Origin: Pseudomonas citri
GTDB taxonomy: Bacteria; Pseudomonadota; Gammaproteobacteria; Pseudomonadales; Pseudomonadaceae
NCBI RefSeq assembly: GCF_025336485.1
Contig: NZ_JAODAB010000007.1
Span: forward strand, 124,001-188,000
DNA length: 64,000 bases
Direction of reading: 5' to 3'
The position numbers and the translations under genes are program-made. A model generated the notes under the pieces. The model searched no databases. It was not told the origin of the DNA and saw nothing but the letters and a program-made list of their open reading frames with translations. Positions 7,976 to 63,200 of the stretch are shown here, in pieces. The stretch's first letter is position 1. Each line of letters begins with the position of its first letter.

Positions 7976-9316
7976 ATGGAAGCACTCACTTACCTTGAAA
8001 ACGTCGAGTCGAATGCCCGGACCTATGCGCAAACCTTCCAGCGGCTGTTCGTCAGCGGCAAGGGCATGCGCATCAAGGACGCCAGCGGCCAGGAGTTTCT
8101 CGATTGCCTGTCGAACGCCGGGACCCTGGCCCTGGGGCACAATCCGCCTGAAGTGCGGGACGCCGTGATGCAGTTCCTGAGCGGCGATCACCTGCAACAG
8201 GCGCTCGATCTGGCGACCCCGGCCAAGCATGCTTTCGTGCAGGAACTGTTCTCGACATTGCCGGCAAAAATGCGTGACACCAGCAAGATTCTTTTCTGCG
8301 GGCCCAGCGGTTCGGATGCGGTCGAGGCGGCCATCAAACTGGCGCGCCACTACACCCGGCGCTCGCCGCTGATGGCCTTCCACGGCGGTTACCACGGGAT
8401 GACGGCCGGATCGTTGTCCGCCATGGGCAAGCTGTCACCGAAGACCGGCGACGGCTTGATCGCCCAAGGCACGCATTTCCTGCCATTCCCCTATCGGTTC
8501 CGTTGCCCATTCGGCACGGACGGTGAGCACACCGACCAGTTGTCCATCGACTACATCCGCACCGTCCTGTCGGACCCCGAGGGCGGCGTCGCCAAACCGG
8601 CGGCGGTGATCGTTGAAGTGGTGCAAGGCGAAGGCGGCTGCATCCCGGCCTCGGCCCACTGGCTGAGGGCCTTGCGCGAAATCACCCTCGAGCAGGACAT
8701 CCTGCTGATCGTCGACGAAGTCCAGACCGGGCTGGGCCGTACCGGCAGCACGTTCGCCATCGAGCACGCCGGCATCGTGCCGGACATCCTGGTGCTGTCA
8801 AAAGCCATCGGTGGCGGCTATCCCCTTTCGGTCATCGTGTATGCCAAACATCTGGATACCTGGGGACCGGGCATGCACGCCGGCACCTTCCGCGGCAACC
8901 AGGTGGCGATGGTCGCCGGGACGGCCACCATGCGCCAGATCAAGAAAGACAACCTGGTCCCCCACGCAGCCCGGATGGGGCAATGCCTGGAAAGCGGCCT
9001 GCGGGACATCGCCCAGCGTTTCCCGTTCATTGGCGACATCCGTGGTCGCGGGCTGATGATCGGTGTGGAGATCACCCAGCCGGCCAGCCACCAGCGTGCC
9101 GGCAAGGCCGATGGCGCTCGCGCCCAGGCCATCAAGCTCAATTGCTTCCATAACGGCTTGATTATGGAAACCGGCGGACGCCATGGCGCGGTACTCCGTT
9201 TCCTGCCCCCGCTGACCATCTCCGAAAGCGAGGTCGGCATGGTGCTGGACCGGTTCGAACAGGCCGTCGGCAAAGTCAGTGAAAACCGCCCGCACGCAGC
9301 TCGCGAAGCGGTGTAA
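7976..9316 (+). CDS. dat: Diaminobutyrate--2-oxoglutarate aminotransferase
   Basis: 446 residues, a full-length class-III PLP-dependent aminotransferase. The substrate/PLP motif is CGPSGSDAVEAAIKLAR (about 108-124), the Asp that holds the pyridine nitrogen is D247 in DEVQTGLGRTG, and the Schiff-base lysine is K276 in LSKAIGGGYPLS. Such enzymes transfer an amino group from glutamate to aspartate 4-semialdehyde, giving L-2,4-diaminobutyrate (Dab). That monomer is what the adenylation domain of module C7 (pocket DLEHNTTVS) is predicted to load, so the gene supplies the synthetase. It is a single gene on the plus strand between the two export operons. Other class-III aminotransferases (ornithine, GABA) are less likely given this context. 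Confidence 0.92.
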   Translation: MEALTYLENVESNARTYAQTFQRLFVSGKGMRIKDASGQEFLDCLSNAGTLALGHNPPEVRDAVMQFLSGDHLQQALDLATPAKHAFVQELFSTLPAKMRDTSKILFCGPSGSDAVEAAIKLARHYTRRSPLMAFHGGYHGMTAGSLSAMGKLSPKTGDGLIAQGTHFLPFPYRFRCPFGTDGEHTDQLSIDYIRTVLSDPEGGVAKPAAVIVEVVQGEGGCIPASAHWLRALREITLEQDILLIVDEVQTGLGRTGSTFAIEHAGIVPDILVLSKAIGGGYPLSVIVYAKHLDTWGPGMHAGTFRGNQVAMVAGTATMRQIKKDNLVPHAARMGQCLESGLRDIAQRFPFIGDIRGRGLMIGVEITQPASHQRAGKADGARAQAIKLNCFHNGLIMETGGRHGAVLRFLPPLTISESEVGMVLDRFEQAVGKVSENRPHAAREAV

Positions 9317-9332
9317 AGCTCATCACCAGGCG

Positions 9333-9363
9333 TGCGAAGGGGGGATGGTCTCCCCTCTTCGCA
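9333..9363. terminator. Strong hairpin between convergent dat and macB
   Basis: Arms at 9333-9345 and 9351-9363 are 13 bp each, pairing fully except for one G-T wobble, with a 5-base loop (TGGTC). It starts 17 bases after the dat stop and ends 45 bases before the macB stop. Neither side has a good T-tract, but stability and position make it a likely bidirectional terminator. Confidence 0.7.
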
Positions 9364-9407
9364 AGCAGCTCAGGCTAGGGTGAAGCTGGTTCCCGCCAGG
9401 GTCGGCG

Positions 9408-11369
9408 TCAATCGCGCGCCAGTGCGTTGATGGGGTCCAGTCGTGCGGCGTTACGGGCGGGTACGAAGCCGAACACGATGCCGATGAGGGTCGAACAGAC
9501 CACGGCGGTGACGATCGAGCCCATCGAGAACACCATCTGCCATTCCTTGACGAAGATCGAAAAGACATAGCCGATGCTGAACGACAAGCCGATACCGATC
9601 GCCCCCCCCAGCAGGCAGACCATCACCGCTTCCACCAGGAACTGCTGGCGTATATCGGACTGACGTGCGCCGACCGCCATGCGGATGCCGATTTCACGGG
9701 TTCGCTCGGTCACCGAAACCAGCATGATGTTCATCACGCCGATGCCCCCCACCACCAGTGAGATGACTGCGATCAGCGAGAGCAGCAACGCCAGCGACTG
9801 ACTGGTCTTCTGGACCGTCTGCAGCACGCTGTCGAGGTTGTAGGTGAAGAAGTCCTTGATGCCGTGACGCTGCTCCAGCAGCTTGACCACGTTGTCCTCC
9901 ACCAGCTTGCTCGGCTGCCCGTCCTTTATCCGGACCGTGATGCTGTCCAGGAAGCGCTGGCCCAGCAAGCGTCCCGCCGCCGTTTCATAGGGCATCCAGA
10001 CGTTCAGGTTCTTGCTGGTGTTGAAGACGCTCTTGCGGTCCTCGGTCACGCCGATGACGGTGCAAGGCAGGTTGTCGACGAGGATCACCTTGCCCAGCGG
10101 GTCCGTGTGCGGGCCGAACAGTCGCTGGCTGGTGTTATGGTCGATCACCACCACCTGCGACTGCCGCCGGGCGTCATCCTTGTTGAACGCTACCCCCGAG
10201 CCGATCTTGATCCCGCGAACCTGGAAGTAGCTCTCGCTCACACCGTTGACGGTCGCATTGACGTCGATGTTCTGGTAGCGCAGCAACAGGTTGCGACCGA
10301 GGTTGGGGGTGGCGCTGTCGATGTAGTACTGATCGCTCAGGGCCGTGACATCGGACAGCACCAGGGTTTCGATAGCCGTCGAGCGACTGTCCCCCCAGTC
10401 CGCCCCGGGCATGATCTCGATGGTATTGCTGCCGATCGCCTCGATGTCCTTCAGGACGTACTGCTTGACCCCTTCGCCGATGGCCACGATCGATACCACC
10501 GACGTGATGCCGATGATGATGCCCAGCATGGTCAGCAGGGTGCGCATGCGGTGCGAAATCAACGCCACCCAGGCCATGTTGAACGCTTCGCTGAACAACC
10601 CGAAGCTGGCGAGCAGGCGGTTCGACGGTTTGACCCTGGCCGGGCGTGTCGCCTGTGCCGACGGATCTTCCAGCGGTCGCTGCGGGTTGAGTCGGTCGCT
10701 GACGATCTCGCCGTCGCGGATCTCGATGATGCGCTGGGCATGGGCAGCCACCTTATCATCGTGGGTCACGATGATCACCGTGTGCCCCGCCGCGTTGAGT
10801 TCCAGCAGGATCTTCATCACCTCCTTGCCGCTGGCGGTGTCCAGCGCACCGGTAGGTTCGTCGGCGAGGATGATGTCGCCGCCGTTCATCAGGGCCCGGG
10901 CGATACTCACCCGCTGCTGCTGTCCGCCCGAGAGCTGACTGGGTCGATTGCCCTGGTGCCCTGTCAGCCCCAGACGTCCCAGCAGTTCGCCGGCACGGCG
11001 CTGGCGTTGCGACTCGCCGGTGCCGGCATAGATGGCGGGCATCTCGACGTTGTGCAAAGCGCTCAGGTGCGGCAGCAAATGGTAACGCTGGAAGATGAAA
11101 CCGAAATGGTCACGACGCAGCACCGCCAGTTCATGGTCGTCCATCGAACCGGTTTCACGTCCATCCACCTTGTAGCTGCCGGAACTCGGATGATCGAGAC
11201 AGCCAAGCACATTCATCAGGGTGGATTTGCCGGAGCCGGACGCTCCCGTGATCGCCACGATTTCCCCGGCGTTGATCGTCAGGTTGATGTCCTTGAGCGC
11301 GATGAAAGCCTTTTCGCCCGCTTGAAAGCTGCGGGTGATCCCCTTGAGTTCCAACAGTGGTCGGGTCAT
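9408..11369 (-). CDS. macB: MacB-type ABC exporter, ATPase-permease fusion (PseF-like)
   Basis: 653 residues, the usual MacB length. The N-terminal ATPase has Walker A GASGSGKST (42-50), signature LSGGQ (146-150) and Walker B ILADE (D170/E171). After a linker comes the MacB permease: one membrane helix (MLGIIIGITSVVSIVAIGEG), a large periplasmic domain, and three C-terminal helices around GGIGVMNIMLVSVTERTREIGIRMAVGARQ, the FtsX/MacB hallmark. It works as a dimer with the MacA-type adaptor and an outer-membrane duct to move periplasmic substrates out. It begins 2 bp after the adaptor gene. Homologous PseEF/MacAB pairs accompany many Pseudomonas lipopeptide synthetase genes, so export of this lipopeptide is likely. 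Confidence 0.94.
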   Translation of the reverse strand: MTRPLLELKGITRSFQAGEKAFIALKDINLTINAGEIVAITGASGSGKSTLMNVLGCLDHPSSGSYKVDGRETGSMDDHELAVLRRDHFGFIFQRYHLLPHLSALHNVEMPAIYAGTGESQRQRRAGELLGRLGLTGHQGNRPSQLSGGQQQRVSIARALMNGGDIILADEPTGALDTASGKEVMKILLELNAAGHTVIIVTHDDKVAAHAQRIIEIRDGEIVSDRLNPQRPLEDPSAQATRPARVKPSNRLLASFGLFSEAFNMAWVALISHRMRTLLTMLGIIIGITSVVSIVAIGEGVKQYVLKDIEAIGSNTIEIMPGADWGDSRSTAIETLVLSDVTALSDQYYIDSATPNLGRNLLLRYQNIDVNATVNGVSESYFQVRGIKIGSGVAFNKDDARRQSQVVVIDHNTSQRLFGPHTDPLGKVILVDNLPCTVIGVTEDRKSVFNTSKNLNVWMPYETAAGRLLGQRFLDSITVRIKDGQPSKLVEDNVVKLLEQRHGIKDFFTYNLDSVLQTVQKTSQSLALLLSLIAVISLVVGGIGVMNIMLVSVTERTREIGIRMAVGARQSDIRQQFLVEAVMVCLLGGAIGIGLSFSIGYVFSIFVKEWQMVFSMGSIVTAVVCSTLIGIVFGFVPARNAARLDPINALARD

Positions 11370-11371
11370 GG

Positions 11372-12523
11372 TCAGGCTCCTGCCACGGCTGGGGTCGGCT
11401 CGCCAATGACCACCTTGTCACCTTCGACCAGGCCATCCTTGATTTCAGCCCTGACATTGTTATTGATGCCCGTCTGCACATTACGCGGCTGGGCCTTGCC
11501 TTCAGCGTCCAGCACGCGGACCACGTAGCTGCCATCCTGGTTCTTCGCGCCCAGGGCGGCAACCGGAACCGTCAGCACGGCCTTGGCCTTGTCCAGGACG
11601 ATACGGACCTGGGCCGTCATCGAAATGCGCAGGCGATGGTCGGGGTTCGGCACGTCGAACAGGCTGTTATAGAACACCGCGGTGTTCTGCTTGGGCGTGC
11701 CGGCGGTCTGCGTCTCGAGGAAGTTCTGCGGTGCCGGCTCGGTGCCCCGCAGGGTGGCGTAGTAACGTTTTTCCGCTTCCCCCAGGATGGTGAAATACAC
11801 CTCCTGGCCGGGAACGATATGAATCACATCAGCCTCGGACACCTGTGCCTTGACGGTCATGGTGTCCAGGTCGGCCAGCTTGAGCAGCACCGGCGCCAGT
11901 TGCTCGGCGATCACGGTCTGGCCTTCCTGGGTCACAATCCCCACGACATAGCCGTCGATGGGCGCGACGATATGGGTGTAGGCCAGGTTGACCCGGGCCG
12001 TTTCCACCTGGATCTGCGCGTCCTTGATCTGTGCATCGAGGGACAGCAGGTTGGCAGCCTCCACCTTGTAGTTCGATTCGGCGGTCTCGTATTCCTGCTT
12101 GGAAATCGCGTCGTCCGGTTGCAGCACCTTGTAGCGATCGTAGGTGGCTTTCGCATCCTTGAGTTGTGCTGCGGTGGCTTGCCGCTTCGCCTTCAGGTTT
12201 TCTTCGTTGACCTGGGCCTGGCGAAGCGTATTTTGCGCGATCAACGGGTCGATTTCCGCCAGCCACTGGCCCTTCTTCACCTTGTCGCCCAACTTGACCT
12301 TGAGTGACTTCAACTGCCCCGATACCTGGGCACCGACATCCACCTGCTTGACGCCCTGGAGTGTCCCGGTGGCAAGGACCGCGTTCTCGATGTCAGTGCG
12401 CTCGACCGTGGCAGTCAGGTACTCCGGTGGTTTTCCCGGCGACTGCGCGCTGTAGAAAACCAGGCCGGTGACCACGACCAGGACAAGCACGATAGCGATT
12501 CTGCGAAACTTCGACTTTTCCAT
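11372..12523 (-). CDS. macA: MacA-type periplasmic adaptor protein (PseE-like)
   Basis: 383 residues. An N-terminal membrane anchor at about 8-26 (RRIAIVLVLVVVTGLVFYS) is followed by barrel and lipoyl segments (VDVGAQVSGQLKSLKVKLGDKVKKGQWLAEIDP), a coiled-coil hairpin, the second lipoyl half (VNLAYTHIVAPIDGYVVGI) and a beta-barrel. This is the adaptor partner of the ABC exporter downstream, linking it to an outer-membrane TolC-like protein, possibly the factor at 6258-7688 since none lies beside this pair. The start ATG at 12523 has only a weak AGAG upstream. It lies 78 bp after the 9-module synthetase on the same strand and is probably part of the same transcription unit. Confidence 0.93.
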   Translation of the reverse strand: MEKSKFRRIAIVLVLVVVTGLVFYSAQSPGKPPEYLTATVERTDIENAVLATGTLQGVKQVDVGAQVSGQLKSLKVKLGDKVKKGQWLAEIDPLIAQNTLRQAQVNEENLKAKRQATAAQLKDAKATYDRYKVLQPDDAISKQEYETAESNYKVEAANLLSLDAQIKDAQIQVETARVNLAYTHIVAPIDGYVVGIVTQEGQTVIAEQLAPVLLKLADLDTMTVKAQVSEADVIHIVPGQEVYFTILGEAEKRYYATLRGTEPAPQNFLETQTAGTPKQNTAVFYNSLFDVPNPDHRLRISMTAQVRIVLDKAKAVLTVPVAALGAKNQDGSYVVRVLDAEGKAQPRNVQTGINNNVRAEIKDGLVEGDKVVIGEPTPAVAGA

Positions 12524-12550
12524 AAATAACTCTATGTGCGTTGAATTCAG

Positions 12551-12599
12551 GCCCGGCCAGTACGGCGCCGGGCTCCAGGTAAGCGCCCCTGGGGGGCGC
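12551..12599. terminator. Two hairpins between the terminal synthetase and macA
   Basis: GCGCCCC at 12583-12589 pairs with GGGGCGC at 12593-12599 (7-bp stem, 3-base loop) directly after the synthetase stop. GCCCGG at 12551-12556 pairs with CCGGGC at 12568-12573. Neither has a T-tract. They could be a leaky attenuator or an mRNA-processing/stability element between the 31-kb synthetase message and the exporter genes. Confidence 0.4.
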
Positions 12600-12601
12600 G
12601 G

Positions 12602-43501
<30,900 letters not shown>

Positions 43502-43849
43502 CGAAGAACCTGCTTTTCTGATTCGGAGTGGTTGACGATAAAAACGTGTCTTTCAGCTGCGGCGAGGCGTGTGGACGCGAGAATGAACGGCGATTGGGCC
43601 GATCACGGCGGCGGGCCAGGGCCATGGATAATCGTCATGTTCAACCGAAGGAGGTCCGTCCGCGGACGGTCTCCTTACAGGCCAAAAAAAATTAGAACAT
43701 TCGCCATGTCATGTCTGTCATGGGAAGCAGGGACAAGCCCGGGACGTCGAGCAGACGCCATGCCGGCGGGGGGCAAAGTCCGGGGGCGAAACCCTGTCGG
43801 GTCTGCCCCGGACAAGGCCCTTCGCCCCACGGAGAGGGATGGCGGAGCT
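43502..43849. promoter_or_regulatory. 348-bp structured spacer between the 4- and 9-module synthetase genes
   Basis: No gene seen. On the minus strand, shortly after the upstream stop, there is a two-tier inverted repeat: arms at 43778-43785 (GTCCGGGG) and 43806-43813 (CCCCGGAC), enclosing ACCC/GGGT at 43791-43802. Here TGTC at 43795-43798 and GACA at 43811-43814 are 12 bases apart, the outer spacing of the syr-syp box. An A8 tract lies at 43684-43691. A perfect 14-bp palindrome, CCGTCCGCGGACGG, is at 43656-43669, flanked by AAGGAG and CTCCTT. The spacer may hold a separate promoter for the terminal synthetase, an attenuator, or both. Confidence 0.5.
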
Positions 43850-56952
<13,103 letters not shown>

Positions 56953-56956
<4 letters not shown>

Positions 56957-59900
56957 AGGACAATCTCCATTGTTTCTGTCATTGCCGCGTATTCCGAGAG
57001 CGTGGGCTGCTCGAACAGCGTCCGTACATCCGCTTCCATGCCCTCCTGGCGCATCCGCTCCATCAGGGTGACGGCCAGCAACGAGTGCCCGCCCAGTTCG
57101 AAGAAGTGATCGTGACGACCAACGCGTTCCACGTTGAGGAGCTCGGCCCACAAGCGGGCCAGAGTGATTTCGGTTTCGCCGACAGGGGCTTCGTAGCCGC
57201 GGGTGATGACCGACGTCAGGTCCGGTGCCGGCAACGCCTTGCGGTCGAGCTTGCCGTTGGGGCTCAGTGGCAATGCGTCGAGACGCACGTAGGCCATCGG
57301 CACCATATAGGCCGGCAGGTGCGCCAACAGGTAGGCACGCAGCGCCTCGATGTCTGTCGTTTCGTCTGGCGAACAGGCGGTGAACCAGGCCACCAGGCGC
57401 TTATCGCCCGGCACCTCTTCACGGACCAGTACCACGGCTTCGTTCACCACTTCGTGCTGGGCGAGCCTGGCTTCGATCTCTCCCGGTTCAATGCGCAAAC
57501 CACGGATCTTCACCTGATCGTCGTTGCGCCCCAGGTATTGCAGGGTGCCATCGGCCAGCCAGCAGCCGATGTCGCCGGTCTTGTACAGGCGGGCATCGGC
57601 CCGCTCGCTGAACGGGTCGACGATGAAGCGTTCGGCACTGAGCTGCGGCAGGTTGAGATAACCGCGTGCAACGCCGACGCCACCGATATGGATCTCACCG
57701 GGGACGCCCACCGGCACCAATTGGCCGTAACTGTCCAGCACATGCAATTGCATGTTGCGGATCGGCCGACCGATCGGAATCGAACGGTGGCGGTAGGTTT
57801 CCAGACTGGGATCAACGGTGTGCCAGGCAACCACGTCGCTGCACTCGGTCGGCCCGTAGCTATTGATGATCACCGGCCGTGGCAGCGGCAGTTTTTCCAG
57901 CATGGCTATCTGGATCGGCTCGCCACCCAGGACCACCCGTTTCAGGCAGCTCAGGGCCTCGTGCCGGTCGGCATCCACCAGTGCGTGGAAGGCGCTGGGG
58001 GACATGTTCAGGTGGGTGATGCCCGCCTCGGCGATCTGGACGACGATGGCGCTTGGGTTGAACGGTTCTTCGGCCAGGTGCAACGAGGCACCGACCATCA
58101 GCGGGGCAAGGATGTTCTTCTGAGTCAGGTCGAAGTTATAGGACGAGGCCAGCAACACCGCATCGCCAGCGTGGAACGCCAGGTCGTCGAGGTACCAGTC
58201 CAGCAGGTTGCGCAGGCCGCGATGTTCGACCATCACGCCTTTGGGCAAGCCGGTGGAACCGGAGGTGTAGATCACGTAGGCCAGGTGGTCCGGCGCCAGG
58301 TCCGTCACCTGCGGGTTGTGCTCCGGTTCGGCTTGCCACTCTCCGGTATCCAGGTCGATCAGCGGCACCGGCCCATGAGACAACAGCCCGCGGGTCCCGG
58401 TTTGCGTCAGTACCGCAACCGGTGCGCTGTTTTCCAGCATGTAGGTCAGACGGTCGGCCGGGTAAGCCGGATCCAGCGGTACGTAACCCCCACCGGCCTT
58501 GAGCACTGCCAGCAGGCCGACCACCATGTCCGCGCTGCGCTCGACACAGATCGCCACCCGGGAATCCGGCTGTACACCCTGCTTGCGCAGGTAATGCGCC
58601 AAGCGGTTGGCCCGGGCATTCAGTTCACGAAAGCTCAGTGACTGGTGCCCCTGCACGACGGCAACGTCATCCGGCGTACGCAGCACCTGGGCCTCGAACA
58701 GCTCATGAATGGCCGCTGCCGACGGCGCAACGACTTCAGCACAATTGAATTCATCCAGCAGTTTGCGGCGTTCGCTGCACGGCAGGATAGACAACTGGTG
58801 CAGCGCTGTATCCGGCGTCTGCTCCAGCATCCCGATCAGGCTTTCCAACGTCTGGTGCACATAGCCACAGATACGTTGTGCCCCCATCTGTGGCGGGGTC
58901 ATCACCGTGAAGCTGAACGCCTCGCCCTGGTCATCGACGTTCAAGGTCAATGGATAGTTGGTGCGTTCTTCGCCGCTGAGCACCTGGATACCGTTCCAGG
59001 CCGACAATGCTTCGGTCGTGGTCAGAGCGCCGGTGTGGCGGTAATTGAGCAAGGCACTGAACAACGGCGTCGGTGCCTCCACACCACTGCAACATTGGGC
59101 CAGGGTCAATGACGCATGTTCGTGACCGAGCAATGCGCTCAAGCGTGTATGGGTCGCCTTCACTGCCGCACCAACACCGATTTGCCCCAGGCTCACCCGC
59201 AACGGCAAGGTGTTGATAAACATCCCCAACGCCCGGTCGGCGCCCTCGCCGCCCTGCATCCGGCCCACCAGCACAGTACCGAACACCACGTCGTCCTTGC
59301 CCGATACCTTGCCCAGCACTTGCGCCCAGACCAGGTGATACAGGCTCGCCGCGCTCACACCAAGCTGACGGGCCTGGGCCCGCAACCGACGACTCAGGTC
59401 CCCGTCGACGTCCTGGCGGAGCTCTTCGATGCCGCTGCCATCGCCTTGCACATCCTGCAGGCCGAACGGCAGCGTCGGCTCGTCAACATCCCCGAGCATC
59501 TCGCGGAAGAACTGCTCATGGGCTTCGCGACCGACACCCAGCCGCGCCTGGGCCACGTAGTTACGGTACGGCACCGAAGCCGACAAGCGCTGCCCCTGGC
59601 CGAGCATGTACGCCTCGATTTCCGCGGACAACACCGCCAGCGAGGTGGCATCGTCCACCAGGTGGTGGAACAGCAGGATACCCACCCAGCGTTGATTTTC
59701 CGGGTCTTGCGCATAAGCGACGCGCATCAGCGGTGCCTGGCGGATGTCCAGGTGATAGTGCCGTGGATCGAAACGCTGGTGCAGTTGTGTAGCGATATCG
59801 CCGGCCGTCGGGTCCAGAACAACCGGTTCGACCTGCACCTGTGCGTTGCGCCAGACCACCTGTACCGGCTCGTCCAGACCTTCCCAGAGCACAGCGGTGC

Positions 59901-60216
59901 GCAGGATGTCGTGGCGGGCAACGACCGCTTGCAACGCCTGGGTGAAACCTTCCAGGCGCGTGAAGCTGTCGAAACCGAACAGCACATACTGCAAATAGGG
60001 GTCACCCTGGGCTGCCGCAACGTGGTGATAGAGAATCCCCTCCTGCAACGGCGCCAGGGCATAGATGTCCTGCACGTTGGCGACGCCACCGGGCACCGTT
60101 GCGACGATCCGGTCGATGGCGTCCTGGTCCAGGTCGGCCAGGGGCAGCATGTCCGGGGTGATCCGTGTGCAACCGTCCGGAATCAGGTTCACCGGCACCA
60201 CGACTTCCGTATGCCC
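56953..60216 (-). other. Module A3: dual C of the HHxVDD subclass, A (homoserine-like pocket), T
   Basis: Pocket D-L-K-N-V-G-S-D-V (FDLTQKNIL, LNMSPSA, VVLGGE, NSYGPTECSDV). This closely resembles a code I recall for homoserine, and corpeptin has Hse at this place; Thr- or Asn/Asp-like substrates are alternatives. C domain has DPYLQYV and HHLVDDATSL and follows a Thr module, predicting dehydrobutyrine upstream. Confidence 0.65.
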
Positions 60217-63200
60217 GCCGACCGCAGCGGCCAACGCGGCCAGCGTCGGCTGGCCGAACAGCACCCGCACGTCGGCGCTCAGGCCGGCGTGACGCATACG
60301 CTCGATCAACTTCACCGCCAGCAGCGAGTGGCCGCCCAGCTCGAAGAAATTGTCGTGGCGACCGATCCGCGCCAGGTCCAGCAAGTCTTGCCAGATCCCG
60401 GCGATGGCTGTCTCTACCGGTCCTTGCGGCGCTTCGTACTCACGGCTCGCCACCGCCGACTGATCCGGCGCCGGCAAGGCCTTGCGATCCAGCTTGCCAT
60501 TGGTGGTCAGCGGGAAGGCTTCGAGCAACACGAAGGCGCTCGGCACCATGTATTCCGCCAGCGAACCCAGCAACTGCGTGCGCAGGTCGGCAGCGGATGG
60601 CTGCGCCCCTTCCTTAGCGATCACATAAGCCACCAGGCGCTTGTCGCCCGGTTCGTCCTCGCGAGCGATCACCACCGCTTCGCTGACACCCTCGCAAACC
60701 GCCAGCGTCGCTTCGATCTCGCCCAGCTCGATCCGGAAGCCGCGGATCTTCACCTGCTCGTCGTTGCGTCCCAGGTATTCGATGCTGCCGTCAGCCAGCC
60801 AGCGCCCCAGGTCACCGGTCTTGTACATCCGCGCGTTCGGCTCATCGCTGAACGGGTTATCCAGGAAGCGTTCGGCGGTCAGTTCCGTGCGGTTCAGGTA
60901 GCCACGCGCGACACCGGCCCCGCCCACGTACATTTCCCCCACCACGCCCACCGGCACCGGCTCACGCTGGGTGTCGAGTACGTACAGTTGCAGGTCGGGA
61001 ATGCGCCCGCCAATCGGGCTGACCCCGACCAACTGGACATCGGCCGCCTCCAGTGCGCGATAGGTCACGTGCACGGTGGTTTCGGTGATGCCGTACATGT
61101 TCACCAGTTGCGTGCCGGCGTTGATGGGCCGGGCGTACCACGGCTTGAGGATGCCGGTTTCCAGCGCTTCGCCGCCGAAGATCACCTGGCGCAGGCTGTG
61201 GCTCAGGTCGCTTTCGCCCTGGGCCGCGATCAACTGGCGGAACGCGCTCGGTGTCTGGTTCAACACCGTGACACCGGTCTCGCACAGCAGTTTGTAGCAG
61301 TCCTGCGGCGAGCGGCTGACCAGCTGAGGCACCACCAACAGGCGGCCGCCATGGGTCAGCGCACCCCAGATTTCCCAGACCGAGAAGTCGAAGGCGAAGG
61401 AATGGAACAGCGCCCACACGTCCTGCGGGCCGAAGTCGAACCAGGCCTGGGTGGCCGAGAACAGCCGCGCGACGTTGCGGTGCTCGACCATCACGCCTTT
61501 GGGCAGGCCGGTGGAACCGGAGGTGTAGATGACGTAGGCCAGGTGCGAGGAGGACAGCTCCGCTATTTGCGGATCGGCAACCGACTGATTGTCCAAGCCA
61601 GGGCCATCAAGATCGATGACCCGCGCGGCTTCGTCGGCCAGCAGTGCCCGGGTCGCGGCATGCACCACGATCACTGCGGGGTCGCTGTCTTCGAGCATGT
61701 AGCCGATGCGTTCTGCCGGATAGGCAGGGTCCAGCGGCACATAGCCGGCACCGGACTTGAGGATACCCAGCAGCCCGACGATCATGTCCAGGCCCCGCTC
61801 GACGCAGATCGCCACCCGGTCATCCGGACAGATACCCAGGGCCAGTAGCCGATGCGCGACCTGGTTGGCGCGGGCATTGAGTTCGCCGTAGCTCAGCGTC
61901 TGCTCTTCGAACAGCACTGCCACGGCGTCGGGTTGCCGCGCCGCCCAGGCTTCGAACTGCCGGTGGATCAACGCGTCATGCTCATACGCGCGGTCCGAAC
62001 CGTTCCAGGTCTGGAGCAACTGTCGACGCTCATCCGGCGACAGCACCGACAGGCGCCGCACAGGGGTCTGCGGCGCCTGCTCCAGCGCCTCGATCAGGCT
62101 GCGCAACGCCACCTGCATGTAGTCACAGATGCGTTGGGCACCGATCCGCGATTCGACCTGGGCCGTCAGGCTGAAGCCTTCGCCCAGGTCATCGACGTTC
62201 AAGGTCAGCGGATAGTTGGTGCGTTCTTCGCTGGACAGCAGTTGCATGCCGCTCCAGGCCGACAACGACTCATCCGTCACCTCGACCGAACTGTGCCGGT
62301 AATTCAACAGGGCACTGAACAGCGGCGTCGGCGAAGCCACGTCGCTGCAACGCTGGGCCAGCGCCAGCGGGGCATGTTCATGCCCCAGCAAGCCGGTCAG
62401 CCGGGCGTGCGTGGCCTTCACGGCGTCACGCGCGCCTTGCTCATCCACGGGCACGCAGATCGGCAAGGTGTTGATGAACATGCCCAGTGCGCGGTCAGCC
62501 CCGTCGCCGCCCTGCATCCGCCCCAGCAGCACCGTGCCGAACACCACTTTTTCCTGACCCGACGCCAGGGCCAGCACTTGGGCCCAGGCCAGATGGACCA
62601 GGCTGGCAGCACTCACCCCCAGTTGCCGGGCCTGAGCCCGCAAACGCAAGCTCAACGCGTCATCGACGAATGCCTTCACTTCCTCGATGCCACGACCATC
62701 GCCCTGGACCTTCGCCAAGCCGAACGGCAGCGTCGGTTCGTCGATATCGCCGAGCATCTCGCGGAAAAACGCTTCGTGTTCTGCCTCGCAGGCTCCCAGC
62801 CGCGACTGCGCCACGTAGGTGCGGTACGGCACCGCTTCGGTCAGGTGCCCCAGCTCACCCATCAAGTGCGCCTGCATCTCGTGGCACACGACCTCCAGCG
62901 CCGTATGGTCCAGCACCAGATGGTGGAACAGCAAGGTCGCCAGCCAGCGGCCGTTGGTTTCATCCTCTGCGCAGGCCAGATGCAACAGCGGCGCCTGGCG
63001 CAGGTCCAGACGGTAATGCCGCGCATCGAAGCGGGACGCCAGTTGCGTGGCCACGTCGCCGACCGTGGCGTCCACCTCCACGTACTCCGGCACCAGCACC
63101 ACCCGACGCCAGACCAGTTGCACCGGCTCGTCCAGGCCTTCCCAGGCCACGCTGGTGCGCAGGATGTCGTGGCGATCGATGACCTGTTGCAACGCTTCGA

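Noticed and set aside
56957-57151. N-terminal extension of the 4-module synthetase to an ATG at 57151
   Set aside because: It would overlap the preceding synthetase by about 200 bp with non-NRPS sequence. The GTG at 56956 has a good ribosome-binding site and a 4-nt coupling overlap.
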